NCBI GenBank assembly: GCA_036346405.1
Contig: CM070546.1
Coordinates: 105,716,826 to 105,780,825, forward strand
Length of the DNA stretch: 64,000 bases
Direction: 5' to 3'
DNA from: Phyllostachys edulis
Lineage: Eukaryota > Streptophyta > Magnoliopsida > Poales > Poaceae
Of this stretch, positions 33,161 to 44,239 are shown piece by piece (the first letter of the stretch is position 1; each line of letters starts with the position of its first letter). The notes beneath the pieces are model-generated. The model was given only the letters and a program-made list of their open reading frames with translations, had not been told where the DNA came from and did not search any database. A program made the position numbers and the translations under genes.

Positions 33161-36100
33161 TTAATCTTTAAAAATTAGCCCTTCATGATGATCGACGCGT
33201 ATGTAGCTAGTTTCGTCACGTTCTTCTTCCTCGACCCTTATGCCGTTTCCGAAAGGAGGCAACTCGTCAAATTGATTGTATTCTTCCTCGTTCACTACAT
33301 TCTCAACTCCGACAATCCTCCTTTTTTCATGAAGAACTACGTGGCGTTTCTTATTTGCCGGGTCGGTAACATAGAAGACTTAAACAACTTGGTTAGCCAG
33401 TACGAATGGTTCGTCTTTGTATCCGACACGTTCGAGGTCCACGGTAGTGACGCCGTACTTGTCGACCTTCACTTGTGGGAGATGGACCCAACGGCACCGA
33501 AATAGGGGGATCTTGGAAAGCACGTAGTCGAGTTTCCATATCTCCTCTTCTTGCCCATAGTAGGAGCTCCTCAGCCCATCGGTACTGAATGCATCTATGC
33601 GGACACCACTGTTCTGGTTAGTGCTTTTTATATCCTGAGCCTGCGTATAGAATGTGTACCCATTTATGTTGTATCCTCACCATGTTACAACTGTAAATGT
33701 TGGCCCTTTTACCAACCATGTCAGCATATCACTTGACGAGCTCCTAGCAAGTCGCTCCTTCAACCATTGGTTGAACAAATGCATTGTGTTGTCTCGTGAT
33801 CCAAACATCCGGCCGCACCGGATTACATTGTCAAGCACGTCCTTGTCTTTGGTCGATGTCTGGGACACGGTCATGTGTTGCAAGACCGTGAAATGGGCTT
33901 GAGCATACGCATCCATATCTGGAGTGATTGCTTTCCTTCCGATGGTCCTGATACCCTCGAGCCTCCCCTCATGGCGAGATCGAGGCACACCTATCGGTTC
34001 GACCTGAGCCATGTAATCGATGCAGAACTCAATGACCTCTTCGGTTGCATAACCTTCGACGATGCTGCCCTCTGGCCGAGATCGATTCCGTACATATGAC
34101 TTGAGAATTCCCATGAACCTCTCGAACGAGTACATGCTACGTAAGAACACGGGCCCGCACATCTTTATCTCCCTCACAATATGAACAACGAGATGGACTA
34201 TGATATCGAAAAACGACGGAGGGAAATACATCTCAAGATCACATAGAGTCGTTACCACCTCGTCCTGCAGAGCATCTAGTCCTTCGGGATCGATGACCTT
34301 CTGAGCAATTGTGTTAAAGAAATAACACAGCCTCATGATTATCTCTCGGACCTTGATCGGCAAAATACTTCTAATTGCAACAGGGAGCATTTGTGTCATC
34401 AACACATGACAATCATGAGACTTCATGCCAATTAACTTCAAATCTTCCATCGAAACAAGTTTCTTCATGTTAGCGGAGTAACTGGACGGAACTTTCACAC
34501 CATGCAAGCACCGGCACAGTTCGGTTCTCTCGGCCTTGGACAAAGTGTAACAAGCAGGGCGAAGGTACGTTCGTCCTTTATCGGTCCTTGTTGGTGCTAA
34601 CTCAGGTCTGATGTCCATATCAACCAAGTCGCAGCGGCGTTGACACCATCCTTTGTTTTGTCACGAATATTCAGTAAGAGACCAATCAAGCTGTCACATA
34701 CATTCTTCTCTACGTGCATGACGTCGATATAGTGGCGAACTTCTAGGTGCTCCCAATAAGGTAAGTCCCAAAATATTGATCTCTTCTTCCACATGTTCTT
34801 CTTACGGGTCCTCGATTTACATCCATTTCCAAGCACAACATCTAAATCCTTAACCATATCATAGACCTCTTTTCCGCTTAAATGCCTTGGAGCTGAACTG
34901 TCCTCCTTCTCTTCGTCGAATTGTTTCTTCATCTTGCGGTATGGGTGAGCCCTCCGAAGGAACCTACGATGACGCATGTACACGGTTTTGCACGAGTGAT
35001 TCAGCCACACACTCTCGGTATCATCTAAGTAGTGAGCACAGGCTTTGGCCCCTTTTGTACTCTGGCCTGACAGATTAGCAAGGGCAGGATAATCATTTAT
35101 GGTGTAGAACAACAAAGAACGTAAAGTGAAGTTCTCTCGTTTGTACGCATCCCATACATGTACCCCTTCAATCCACAGTATTTTTAGATCTTCCATCAAT
35201 GGTGCTAGGTACACATCAATATCATTCCCAGGTTGCTTCGGCCCTTGGATAAGTATCGACAACAAAATATACTTTCGCTTCATACACAACCAAGGAGGAA
35301 GGTTGTAGATACAGAGCGTCACAGGCCAAGTGCTATATCGGCTGCTCATGTTACCGAAAGGATTCATTCCATTTGTACTCAATCCAAACCTTATATTCCT
35401 TGGTTCCTTTTCAAGTCTGCAAACCTCCTATCGATGTTTCTCCACCGGGCGGAATCGGCAGGTGTCTTAACTTTCCGTCATTCTTACGCTCCTTTGAGTG
35501 CCAATACAGCAGTTTTGCATTCTTTGGGTTCGCAAAAAACCGCTTCAAACGGGGAATTACAGGAAGATACCACGCCACCTTAGCAGGAGGTCCTTTCTTC
35601 ACCTCTATTCCCTCGTCGTCATCTGATTGATTCATACGCTTGTATCAGGATGTGTTGCACACCAGACATACATGCATGTTTGTATACTCATTACGGTAGA
35701 GGATACAGTCGTTCGGACATGCATGTATTCTTTCTACTTCCATTCCCAATGGACAAAGAACCTTCTTGGCTTTGTAGGTGGTTTTGGGCAACTCGTTTCC
35801 CTCGGAAGCATGTCCGCTAAGAGACCTAATGACTGCGTGAAACTCTTGTCGGACCAACCGTTGCTTGCCTTCAATTTCAGCGATTTAAGCACGGATGACA
35901 ACCTTGTGTATTCGACTTGCGGCCGGGAACAAAGGTTTCTCTGAGTCCTCCATCAAGCCCCGGAATTGAACATACTCCCTCTCATCACAGTTCCCTTCTG
36001 CATCGCGAAGTATCTGATCTAGATTGTCATCGTGCAGCCTATCCGAATCGGAACCGCAATCGACATCATTCGGCGGCATATCGTTGACTTCCTGTATAAT

Positions 36101-36370
36101 ATGCATATCGTTGACTTCCTGTATAATATGCTCTTCACCATGACTGGTCCAACATGTATAACTCTTTTTGAAACCCTTTCGAATCAAGTGTGTTTCGATC
36201 TGCGCTAGGTTGTTAAACATCTTTAGATTCTCGCAGTCAATGCATGGACAGTACATATATTCCACCCCCTTATTCAACATATCCTCCTCGGCAGCTCTTG
36301 TAAAAGCAGGCACGCCATTAATGTACTCTTCACTCACACGGTTCTCAGCGTACATCCAGCTTCGGTCCAT
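33161..36370 (-). pseudogene. CACTA TNPD-like transposase, mildly frameshifted (element 2)
   Basis: The ATG at 36370 opens MDRSWMYAENRVSEEY with the CPCIDCENLK block. A central open frame (35382-34597) carries the Transposase_21 core: DIDVYLAPLMEDLK, TINDYPALANLSGQS, YMRHRRFLRRAHPYR and HYIDVMHVEKNV. A 316-residue open frame (34627-33677) covers the DUF4218-like region (CYFFNTIAQKV, MYFPPSFFDIIVH, YSFERFMGILK). The DUF4216-like tail (RCRWVHLPQVKVDKYG) runs to the stop at 33163-33161. Only a few single-base shifts separate the frames (near 35890, 35640, 35405, 34620, 33670). At the presumed first catalytic Asp the sequence reads STNGMNPF, where element 1 has STDGMNPF. It is the better preserved of the two copies but still not translatable as one protein. 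Confidence 0.87.
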
Positions 36371-36392
36371 CACACGGTTCGTATTAAAAACC

Positions 36393-36775
36393 CTGAAAAT
36401 AAATAAAAGGGTGACTTCGAAAGCGTATTTTCTGAGGCTTAATTACACTTTTTTTTTTCTGGATTTTATTAACTTACATGTGGGCCCTACTTGTCAGTGA
36501 CTCATTTTTTATTTCATGATTTTATTTATAAAATCTATGGCTGTCCCACATGTCATAGACTTGTTAGTTTATTAACTAAATGATTAAAAATAGTAGGATT
36601 TGAAGCTCAAACTGGGCTTAGGGTGACATCGCATTGCTAATAGTCGTGGCTCGGCCCTAAGGTCGCCTGAGGCGAACCGACGGTGATGTCCCGTGGCGGC
36701 GCTTGAAACTAGCGATTTCGGCGTAAACGCCTGAAACTACTCAAATTAAAGGATGCTTATGCTCCAATAGCTCAC
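36393..36775 (-). other. Leader intron of the TNPD-like gene (element 2)
   Basis: The donor ATCGAG|GTGAGC and acceptor TATTTTCAG|GG bound a 383 bp intron before the ATG at 36370. Element 1 has the matching intron at 10599-11005. Confidence 0.7.
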
Positions 36776-37004
36776 CTCGATCACGAGGAAGGTGTCAATG
36801 AAGTCGGGGAAGGTCCAAGGCGGCTGGTCGTCGATCGGTGAACAGAGGCGACGACGGCAAGTTCCTCGGCGACAATAGCTGAAATGGACCACACGAGCGA
36901 GCCGGCTCAGTGAGGTGAGGCGATAGTCAAACCGGGCATGGAACGGCGATGGACCTACCGTAGCGCCAGAGATGGAGATCAAGAAGACTCTGTTGGCCGG
37001 GGAG

Positions 37005-37013
37005 CTATATATG
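37005..37013 (-). promoter_or_regulatory. TATA box of the TNPD-like gene (element 2)
   Basis: CATATATAGC on the minus strand lies at the same place relative to the leader as in element 1, next to the subterminal array. Confidence 0.6.
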
Positions 37014-37029
37014 TACCTTGCACAAATGC

Positions 37030-37360
37030 GTGATGAGTTAATTATCACGGACGGTTTTAACAAAACCGTGCGTGAAGAGGTCATATCACGAGCGGTTCAT
37101 GTTGAACCGTCGTGAAGTATCACAGAGCGGTTACGATTAAAACCGCCTCGTGATATTGGGTAATATCACGAGCGGTTTTGGTCGAACCGCTCGTGATACT
37201 TCCTGACGGTTCCAAACATGAACCGCTCGTGATATGACCTCTTCCTGACGGTTTTTAGCGCGAGAATAACTGGCGGTGGGTAAACAAAACCGTCTCGAAA
37301 TTGTGTTTAATATAGGCGGTTTCGATGAACCGTGCGTGATCGGCGTCGATATTAGCATTT
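37030..37360. repeat. Subterminal motif array, 5' end of CACTA element 2
   Basis: Alternating ATCACGAGCGGTT / AACCGCTCGTGAT motifs lie between the transposase TATA box and the TIR. They match the left array of element 1. Confidence 0.85.
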
Positions 37361-37374
37361 CTGTAGTAGTGAGC

Positions 37375-39557
37375 CCACCCACCCACGTTCGAAGCTGAGG
37401 CTCGACGTGTGGTGTCTCACCGGGTTATTTGAGGACTAAATTGGGGCTCAGTGGCACGAGGAGTTTCAGGCTCTCAGTCCGTCACGATTCAAGCGCTGTT
37501 TTTCGTGTGTGCCTCGCTAGGTAGTGTGTTTATCTCCTTTAATGTGGGTCGGATGCGAAAAAATCTTGGATATAAAAAAAAAAGTTCAAACTATAAACGC
37601 TTCGATCTCGGATGCATGCGTACCGAACACTGTAACATGCACGCGCCCAGGGTTAGTGAGCTGGTCAGATGCACGCAAGCCTTTGTCTCACTTAGATTCC
37701 TTTCCATGGAAGCAGTGTCAGGGATTAGCTAGATGATGGTCGCCAACTGCTGTTTAAAATCTCTGACTAGATGCATAAAAAACTGCACTGATGCATGATA
37801 TATAGCTATAGCTGCGAGGAACCGGCTATAGCTAGTACGTGGTACACACTTGTCCATAGAGATTAGATTTAATGATGACAATTTACCGCAAGTTTTGCAG
37901 GGGTAAGTACATGTACTGTCGTGTCTCGCTTGTCGCTGATGGAAGCTTTATCCTGGTCTCATAGAGAATGGTAGAATCGCGGCGTGATTTTTCATTTTTC
38001 TTTTACCTTCGGGCATTGTTTATTTGAGTTCACTGCTTGTCTAGAACATAAGAGTTGAACTTCTCACGTAGAGAAAAGAAGTATGCACTCTCCCTGCATG
38101 GGTGTTTCATTTCCTACGAAATTCTTGTAAAAATCATATGCATTCCAAATTGATTCTTAATTTTAGCTTTGCCGTGCGAACTATATATATGTACATGTGC
38201 TTCTTGAAGTTGCGTATTTCAACCTGTACATACCCATTTTAAATTACTGTTCCCAAGAAACATGGCTTTTAATTTGAAACTTGAGCTGTTAATTCAGGCA
38301 GCCAAAAAGCAGCCCCATTTTTATTGATTTTAAGACCGATTTGATACATGGTTCATATATAATTTGTTAATGGGAAGTGTCATGTCATGTCATGTCATGT
38401 CAGTCAGTCAGTGGCAACGTGTTTGATTCTACAGATTCGAACTAGAGAGACCAGTTAGTTATATACTACTATAATTAAACTCTGCTAAGCTTCCGAAATC
38501 CAAAGTGAGCATCAGGCAATCAAAGATCGCATCAACCATTCAATCCCAGCTGCTGCATCTGCATGCAGGATCATATCGCAAGCAGCTATAGGTAGGTGTG
38601 TGGCAGGTGAATATTTGGAAATGTGGTAAGGCGTCTGCTTGCGAGCTGACTTTAGTCCAGGGCCCTAAACCAGATTTATGCCCTCCGATATTGGTCCCCA
38701 TGAGGGGCGATAACTAACCTTTTCGCCTTTGGGGTTTGTTTAGTGTTAAGCCCTTGGACTCTACTGTATGAACTCTTGCAAGCCCTAGGATATTCTCCTC
38801 ATGCCCCTAGGGCTCCACAGGCTTTCTAAAGAGACGCAAGATTCCTTTCCAAAGTCCACAGGAAATTTTTCGCCTTTTGGTCCCCCCTGCCTTGCATTGC
38901 CTTGGTCTAGCTAGGGGTAATATACTTTGGGAAAAGAAAACTAACAAAGAGGTTTGGAAAAAAGAGAAACCTTGTCACCATGGGTATGTTTGCTTCCTTG
39001 GATTGACCTTGGAAGAAGTAAATTTGCTGAGAAAGGGTTTCATCGTGAGGTTCTTTTCTATAGCCGTTGATCCTCCGTAATCATCTCGGATGGACCGTTG
39101 ATATGGAGGGGCCTCCCCCACTGGATTTTTTTTCCAACCTTGGGCACTAGCAAGTTACACCGTCAGTCTATCACTAGGGTCCCCATGGTGGTTTCTTCAA
39201 GCTAGGTTCACAAAACTGCAAGAAATTCCATTCGATGTTCACCGGCTGGAGCGATTTGAGTTTCCCTCCATCCTACATTTCTAAGATAAGTAATTAGTTT
39301 TTAGGGTATACCGTATACGTACGTCGTTCAATTGTTAGATGCTCGTAACGTGAGAAACGATCATTTCTTCGTTAAGATAATCGAACGTTCAACTGCTATA
39401 CATCCTATCTTTCTTTCTTTTTTTTTCTAATGCGAACAACACACTCATATAGAGTATATACATCTTCAAAACTATTGTTATCGATCCGTTATAAAAAAAA
39501 ACTAATGACACTGTAAACCACTTCCATTTTTGACACTGTAAAAAGCAATTTGCCATG
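37375..39557. other. Intergenic region without a recognised gene
   Basis: Nothing gene-like was recognised. A small pentanucleotide run (TCATG)4 followed by (CAGT)3 lies at 38380-38412. Confidence 0.4.
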
Positions 39558-39869
39558 CTATGGCCGACATCCTTCTATAAAACCCTTCCACACTGCCGTG
39601 TGCGTCAGTCTTCTCAACTCCCATCTGATGTTCATGGGAGATCGGCTCCAAAGCCCTTGTATGTCGACGCTGCACACCTCAGGGTTCAAAGAGAAGCTGC
39701 GGGTGAGCCAATGCTTCACATCTTTGATTCGTGCATTCTCGCCGTCCGGGTGTACCACAGTGGCTTGCCGAAAACTGCTCAAGTCAACACCGCACGGACC
39801 TTGACTTATTGTATGGCTGCAAATATTTCCAACATTGCAACTAGTCAGATCGCAACGCACGACATGCAA
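39558..39869 (-). pseudogene. Possible Mutator-like protein fragment
   Basis: The minus-strand frame contains SVDIQGLWSRSPMNIRWELR followed by a Trp-containing tail ending GFIEGCRP. This reminds me of the region near the start of MULE proteins in grasses, but the match is from memory and weak. There is no ATG at the head of the frame, and it stops abruptly. A splice acceptor-like TTTATTTATAG|GCG lies at about 39908. A promoter-like sequence with a donor lies further upstream (40463-40574), so a spliced origin is possible. Confidence 0.25.
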
Positions 39870-40462
39870 GTACTGCTACATTGTGATTTACATTTCTAAG
39901 GCCCTTCGCCTATAAATAAACAACTACACGACAAGTATGATCAAGGCGTCATTCATTACCTCTGGCAGAGGCCACAATGAGCGTCAAATACAATATTTAG
40001 ATTCAACATCAAAACCGAGCTATTCCATAGCAAGCATTATCCGATTCGGACGCTAACTTGCAATCCGAAATGCTATAGGTGGCGTTCCAGTCTTCTACAG
40101 AGCTATATCTATTACCTAAGTCAATTAGTTCATACTAATTAACTTCTACTAATTAGTTTATACAAATAATTCATCCTCCTTATGCGCTCGGTCACGCATT
40201 ATTCACCCAATAATAGTCGGCCACACATGCAACCACATAACTACAATACTTCTTACAAACAGCACTAATACTCCCTCACAGACTATTTTTTCTCTAACTA
40301 AAGTTTCTTATCGCGGCTACTTATAAACAAATCAACAACATTTTGATTTTCTACTTTTTTTTCTCTAACTAAAATTTCGTACGAGTACTACTTATACTAC
40401 AATTTGTACTAAATAAACTATTTACCTACTACAAAAAATACACTACATAATAAAACAAACTT

Positions 40463-40574
40463 ACCTCGCAGATTCTGTTTTCCTCTCCTCTCCCTCTATT
40501 TTTCCCTCTCCCCACGCACGGCTTCTGCTTTCTCTCTCTTTCTCGGTTGGGGGACCGTGAGTCTTTATATAGGC
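40463..40574 (-). promoter_or_regulatory. Promoter-like sequence with TATA box and first-exon splice donor
   Basis: On the minus strand a TATATAAAG box (40571-40563) is followed by an AG-rich leader and a strong donor CGAG|GTAAGT at 40465/40464. This looks like the start of a transcription unit heading towards the fragment at 39558-39869. No start codon or clear coding exon supports it. Confidence 0.3.
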
Positions 40575-40912
40575 ATCCGATCGCCCGAACCGTTGGGCAA
40601 GCGGAAGATCTTTGTCGCTCTGATTCAATGATTGCAATAATGGCGTAACGGTTGCGCTAACTGCGATATAAATGCCGAACGGTTGGGGGTTAGGACTCCA
40701 GTCGATGTACGATTAGGCGACTGGATCCAGTCGCCCAATTGTTCGGCGACAGACGCATATTTCTGTAAAAAAAAAAGAACGCAGGAATATTTTTATAATT
40801 TCTAATAAAAATAGATTATTTTAAAAAAATTCTAGTTTGTAATGTCACTACAATAACATACATACATGTGCATACATAGATATATACATCACCACCCCCA
40901 CTCTATTGTTCA

Positions 40913-40920
40913 TCTCTCTC

Positions 40921-40960
<40 letters not shown>
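40913..40960. repeat. (CT)n(AT)n microsatellite
   Basis: A CT run of about 24 bp continues directly into an AT run of about 24 bp. Confidence 0.9.
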
Positions 40961-40964
40961 GAAA

Positions 40965-41150
40965 ATGGTATGGTATTCCTGGGAGTACGTACTCCTACTT
41001 CTCATATGAAAAAGGGTATATAACTAAAATAAAGGGCTTCAATGGAAAATTTTCAATCAAGTCACATTAGAGTATCTTATAATTGGTATATAAGGAAGTA
41101 TAATATGTTCGTTTAAGTGGTATATTGAAAGTGGGAGTACGAAACGGGCG
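40965..41150. repeat. Dispersed repeat X, copy 1
   Basis: The segment starts near GGGAGTACGTACTCC and contains GAAAAAGGGTATATAAC, AGAGTATCTTATAATTGG and GTGGTATATTGAAAGTGG. Close relatives lie at 42240-42760 and 51315-51660. The central GGAGTACGTACTCC is a palindrome. Family unknown; possibly a non-autonomous transposon. Confidence 0.5.
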
Positions 41151-41151
41151 T

Positions 41152-41180
41152 TCTCTCTCTCTCTCTCTACACACACACAC
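41152..41180. repeat. (CT)n(AC)n microsatellite
   Basis: A CT run passes into an AC run. Confidence 0.9.
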
Positions 41181-41216
41181 GTATACTGTCGACGATCAAG
41201 TTGCCGATCTTACAAA

Positions 41217-41820
41217 ATGAAAAGAGGAAAATGGCCAAGAGTTCTTGGGAGAGAAAGATGCCGCTCTTTTATTACTGTGAACTGGCTATTACAGGAGGTG
41301 CCTTCAACAAGACGGATGACTAATCCTAATTACACTGAGCGTAATGCTTGCTATGATATTGAAATCCAATCGTCTGTTGATCTTCCGAATTGGATTGCCT
41401 TCTACCGTTTGCATTCCTCTTTAAGTAGTTGATAAAGTGGTGGTAGTTACTCCTGGAAGTGGCGTCTGTTGGAAGTGTCGCGACTGGTCGGAGTGAGGCA
41501 ACGGTTGATGAAGTAGCAACTGTCCTACGGTTGTGCGTCCGTGAGACACTTAACCGTAGGGTAGTTGTTGTTAGTGTTTGGATCATGTAATGTCACGTGG
41601 TATGGACCAAATATGACATGTGTTCTATCCATCACACGGTAAGGAATATACCCGGAGTCAGATCCGAATGCCAGTTCATTGCTCCTACGAGCGGTCATCT
41701 GGTCGGAGACTAGGTACAGAATCTCGTCCGACCAGGGTATCCTCGTTATAACCTCTGGAATCCTTACAATCACGGAGGTCGTGAGCCTTAGGGGTTACAA
41801 CTATGATGACATATGGTCTT
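41217..41820. other. Unclassified repeat-like sequence
   Basis: Text such as GGCTATTACAGGAGGTGCC and a GC-balanced stretch at 41440-41780 looks like LTR or transposon-derived DNA. No element ends or protein domain were recognised. Confidence 0.3.
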
Positions 41821-41867
41821 TTATTATGCATTAAAGTAATACATAGAGAGTTTAATCCTCATCATAT

Positions 41868-42179
41868 ACGTATATGTATACGTACACATATATACATATA
41901 CGTACACACATATACATATACGTATAGATACACACATATACGTATACATATACATACACACATATGCGTATATGTATACATATACATATACGTATATACC
42001 TATACGTACATACACGTATATGTACACGTATATACATATACGTACATACATGTATACGTATACGTATATACCTATACATACATACACATATATACATATA
42101 CATACATATACGTATATACATAGACATATACACATATGTATATACGCATATACATATACACATACGTATATACACATAC

Positions 42180-42240
<61 letters not shown>
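41868..42240. repeat. Long TA/CA/CG mixed microsatellite
   Basis: About 370 bp consists almost wholly of alternating pyrimidine and purine (TATACGTATATGTATACG…). It ends in about ten perfect CATATA units at 42181-42240. Open frames of Tyr, Ile, Thr and Val across it on both strands are by-products. Confidence 0.95.
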
Positions 42241-42443
42241 GGAAGCTTTTTTTCTACTCTCGGGAGTAGTTACTCCCTATTCCGTATCTCACAACATAGA
42301 GAGTATCTTGCGTAATTGAGAGTATGTATGTGTAGTATACGAGTATATAAGACCACTTATATAGTATTTACACCCTTTTAGGAGTGGTATGTACAATTTT
42401 TTAGACATACTCCTTTTTATATGTGAATATGAAGGTATTTACA

Positions 42444-42591
42444 AAATATGCTAAAAACTATGGACTCTCTTGCAAATTTTTTATGTGGTTCGCATTTGAG
42501 TATCTTCTAATTAGTATATGAGTATATCCAAAGTGATAAAGGAGTATGTCAAGTTCTTTTAGGTGGTACATTAGAGGTGGGAGTAACTATC

Positions 42592-42624
<33 letters not shown>

Positions 42625-42757
42625 TGCTAAAAACTATGGACTCTCTTGCAAATTTTTCATGTGGTTCGCATTGGAGTAAGTATACCCAAAGTGATAAAGA
42701 AGTATGCCAAGTTCTTTTAAATTGGTATATCGAGGTGGGAGTAACTACTCTCGATAG
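42444..42757. repeat. Tandem duplication of about 140 bp around a (CA)n run
   Basis: The units 42444-42592 and 42622-42757 share ATGCTAAAAACTATGGACTC, TGTGGTTCGCATT, AAAGTGATAAAG and GAGGTGGGAGTAACTA. A (CA)n run lies between them (42593-42622), and an (AT)n run of about 50 bp follows (42764-42813). Both units belong to repeat X. Confidence 0.8.
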
Positions 42758-42762
42758 TAGAA

Positions 42763-42815
<53 letters not shown>

Positions 42816-42899
42816 ACGTCACTTTTGGATTTTTAAATAATATATTTTTAAATTAAAATAAAATAAATAAATACCCATTTAATAAAATTACAAAAATGG

Positions 42900-43110
42900 C
42901 CATATGTCGTCATTTCAAATGGAGACATGGTCTGTCGCCATTTGGAATGGTGACAGAGCCCTATCGCCAACAAAAAAAGAAAGTGTTAAATGTCTCTTAG
43001 CCATTTGGAATGGTGATAGAGATCAAATGTCACTTGAAATGGCGACGATTATTGTCGCCAATTGAAGTGGTGATTTGATCTCTATCGCCATTCCAAATGG
43101 CGACATGAGC
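42900..43110. repeat. Cluster of six imperfect ~20 bp palindromes
   Basis: Variants of TCGCCATTTGGAATGGCGAC occur at about 42908, 42933, 42995, 43030, 43057 and 43081, in one or the other orientation, each nearly self-complementary. Spacing is irregular (24-60 bp). Confidence 0.75.
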
Positions 43111-43739
43111 TATTTTTTTAGTATTGTTCGCAGAGAATGCAGCTTCAAATTTTACATGATTTGATTCAGTTTTTGGTAATATCTTGAAGTGTGTGCCCAA
43201 CCGATTATTTTCCGAAAAAGAGAACAAAATATTAAATAGAGAACAATTTAAGAGTTAAATTTAGAAGATGAGATTTCAACTGCGGCAATAAGACTTTGTA
43301 ATGTACTTGTGAATTACATGGCACACAGCTTGGTTACATGCATTACAAACGACAACATGCACGAATTAGCAACCCGATCTACACCTAGAATACATTTGCG
43401 CCTTTTGGAATCAGAAACACTAGTGGGTGGGAATGAAATCAGTCTTGAAGGCCCTTCGACGCCTTCCCCTTGTCTGCTGCAGACCTGCAATCATAGCCAG
43501 CCACGAAGGCAGTCCTATGCTACGAGATGGGCTGGAAGATAGAATGATATTAGCAGAACGTAAGGCCAAATCAATAATAAGGACGCAAATTTGAATATAA
43601 CTTACCTCTTCGATCTGAAGTGCGCTCGGGCGACAGGGAGAGTTAGGACGACCGTCGGTCTCACTAGCAGGAGCCTTCCCATTGTCCGCTGCGTGCTTGG
43701 CTCGGTTGTTCGTAGCTTATTGTTCGGCGCTCTTGGGCT

Positions 43740-44230
43740 TCATTGCCACATTTCCCTTGTCTTCCCCGCTGTTAGGTACGTAAGGGTTCCAACGCTTGTA
43801 TTCCTCGGGTGATAGCGCGTAGTTGAACATGTACTTCTGCTGGATGAACACCCTGTTGTACTTGTCCAGGCCGTCGGTTTATTGGAAGAAGTAGCAACGT
43901 ATCTCCGACTTCCATTATGCATAGATGAAGTTAGCGATATGTGGAATGCAATTTAAGATGCGGAAAATCTATGTGTGTGTGTGATTCTCTTACGATGATA
44001 TTCTCACACGTGTAGTGCGCTCAGGCAACGGTCGCTGGGTGTATGGGCTGAATTATCCAAGCCGATTTTTCATAGTCGCACTGCGGACGTGGAAACTTCG
44101 GTGGTACAAATGAATCCTTCATCAAACAATTCATTTAGGTTTTAGCTTTCATGATAAGCCACTTGCACTTCCACAACATCTCTGCATGGCCCGACATCTC
44201 AAAGATCGACCTAATCTTCTCCCTCCTTCG
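43740..44230 (-). pseudogene. GRF-zinc-finger-like transposon gene fragment
   Basis: The minus strand gives, with stops between, FPRPQCDYEKSAWIIQPIHP, then AHYTCENI, and after a gap SEIRCYFFQ, TDGLDKYNRVFIQQKYMF and YALSPEEYKRWNPYVP. The Cys/Trp/Cys…CxFFQW-like order resembles GRF-type zinc fingers found in plant transposon proteins. It is interrupted by stops and an intron-like gap, so it is a relic. Open frames elsewhere in the segment are not supported. Confidence 0.35.
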
Positions 44231-44239
44231 TCTCTGATC

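Larger units (their letters stand above)
21422..37371 (-). mobile_element. CACTA transposon element 2 (inverted relative of element 1), carrying a nested element
   Basis: The plus-strand left edge reads CACTACTACAGAAAAG (from 21422) and the right edge ends …CATTTCTGTAGTAGTG (37371). The 3 bp TSD agc occurs at 21419-21421 and 37372-37374. Genes run on the minus strand: TNPD-like at 36370-33161, then the second gene at 32097-22035. The second gene is interrupted by element 3 (23522-30470). Without the insert the element is about 9.0 kb, close to element 1, and its two ends match the corresponding ends of element 1. Its reading frames are longer than in element 1 but still broken. Confidence 0.95.

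Noticed and set aside
41803..42269. Frames of 100-137 codons of Tyr/Ile/Thr/Val
   Set aside because: They are translations of the TA/CA/CG microsatellite.
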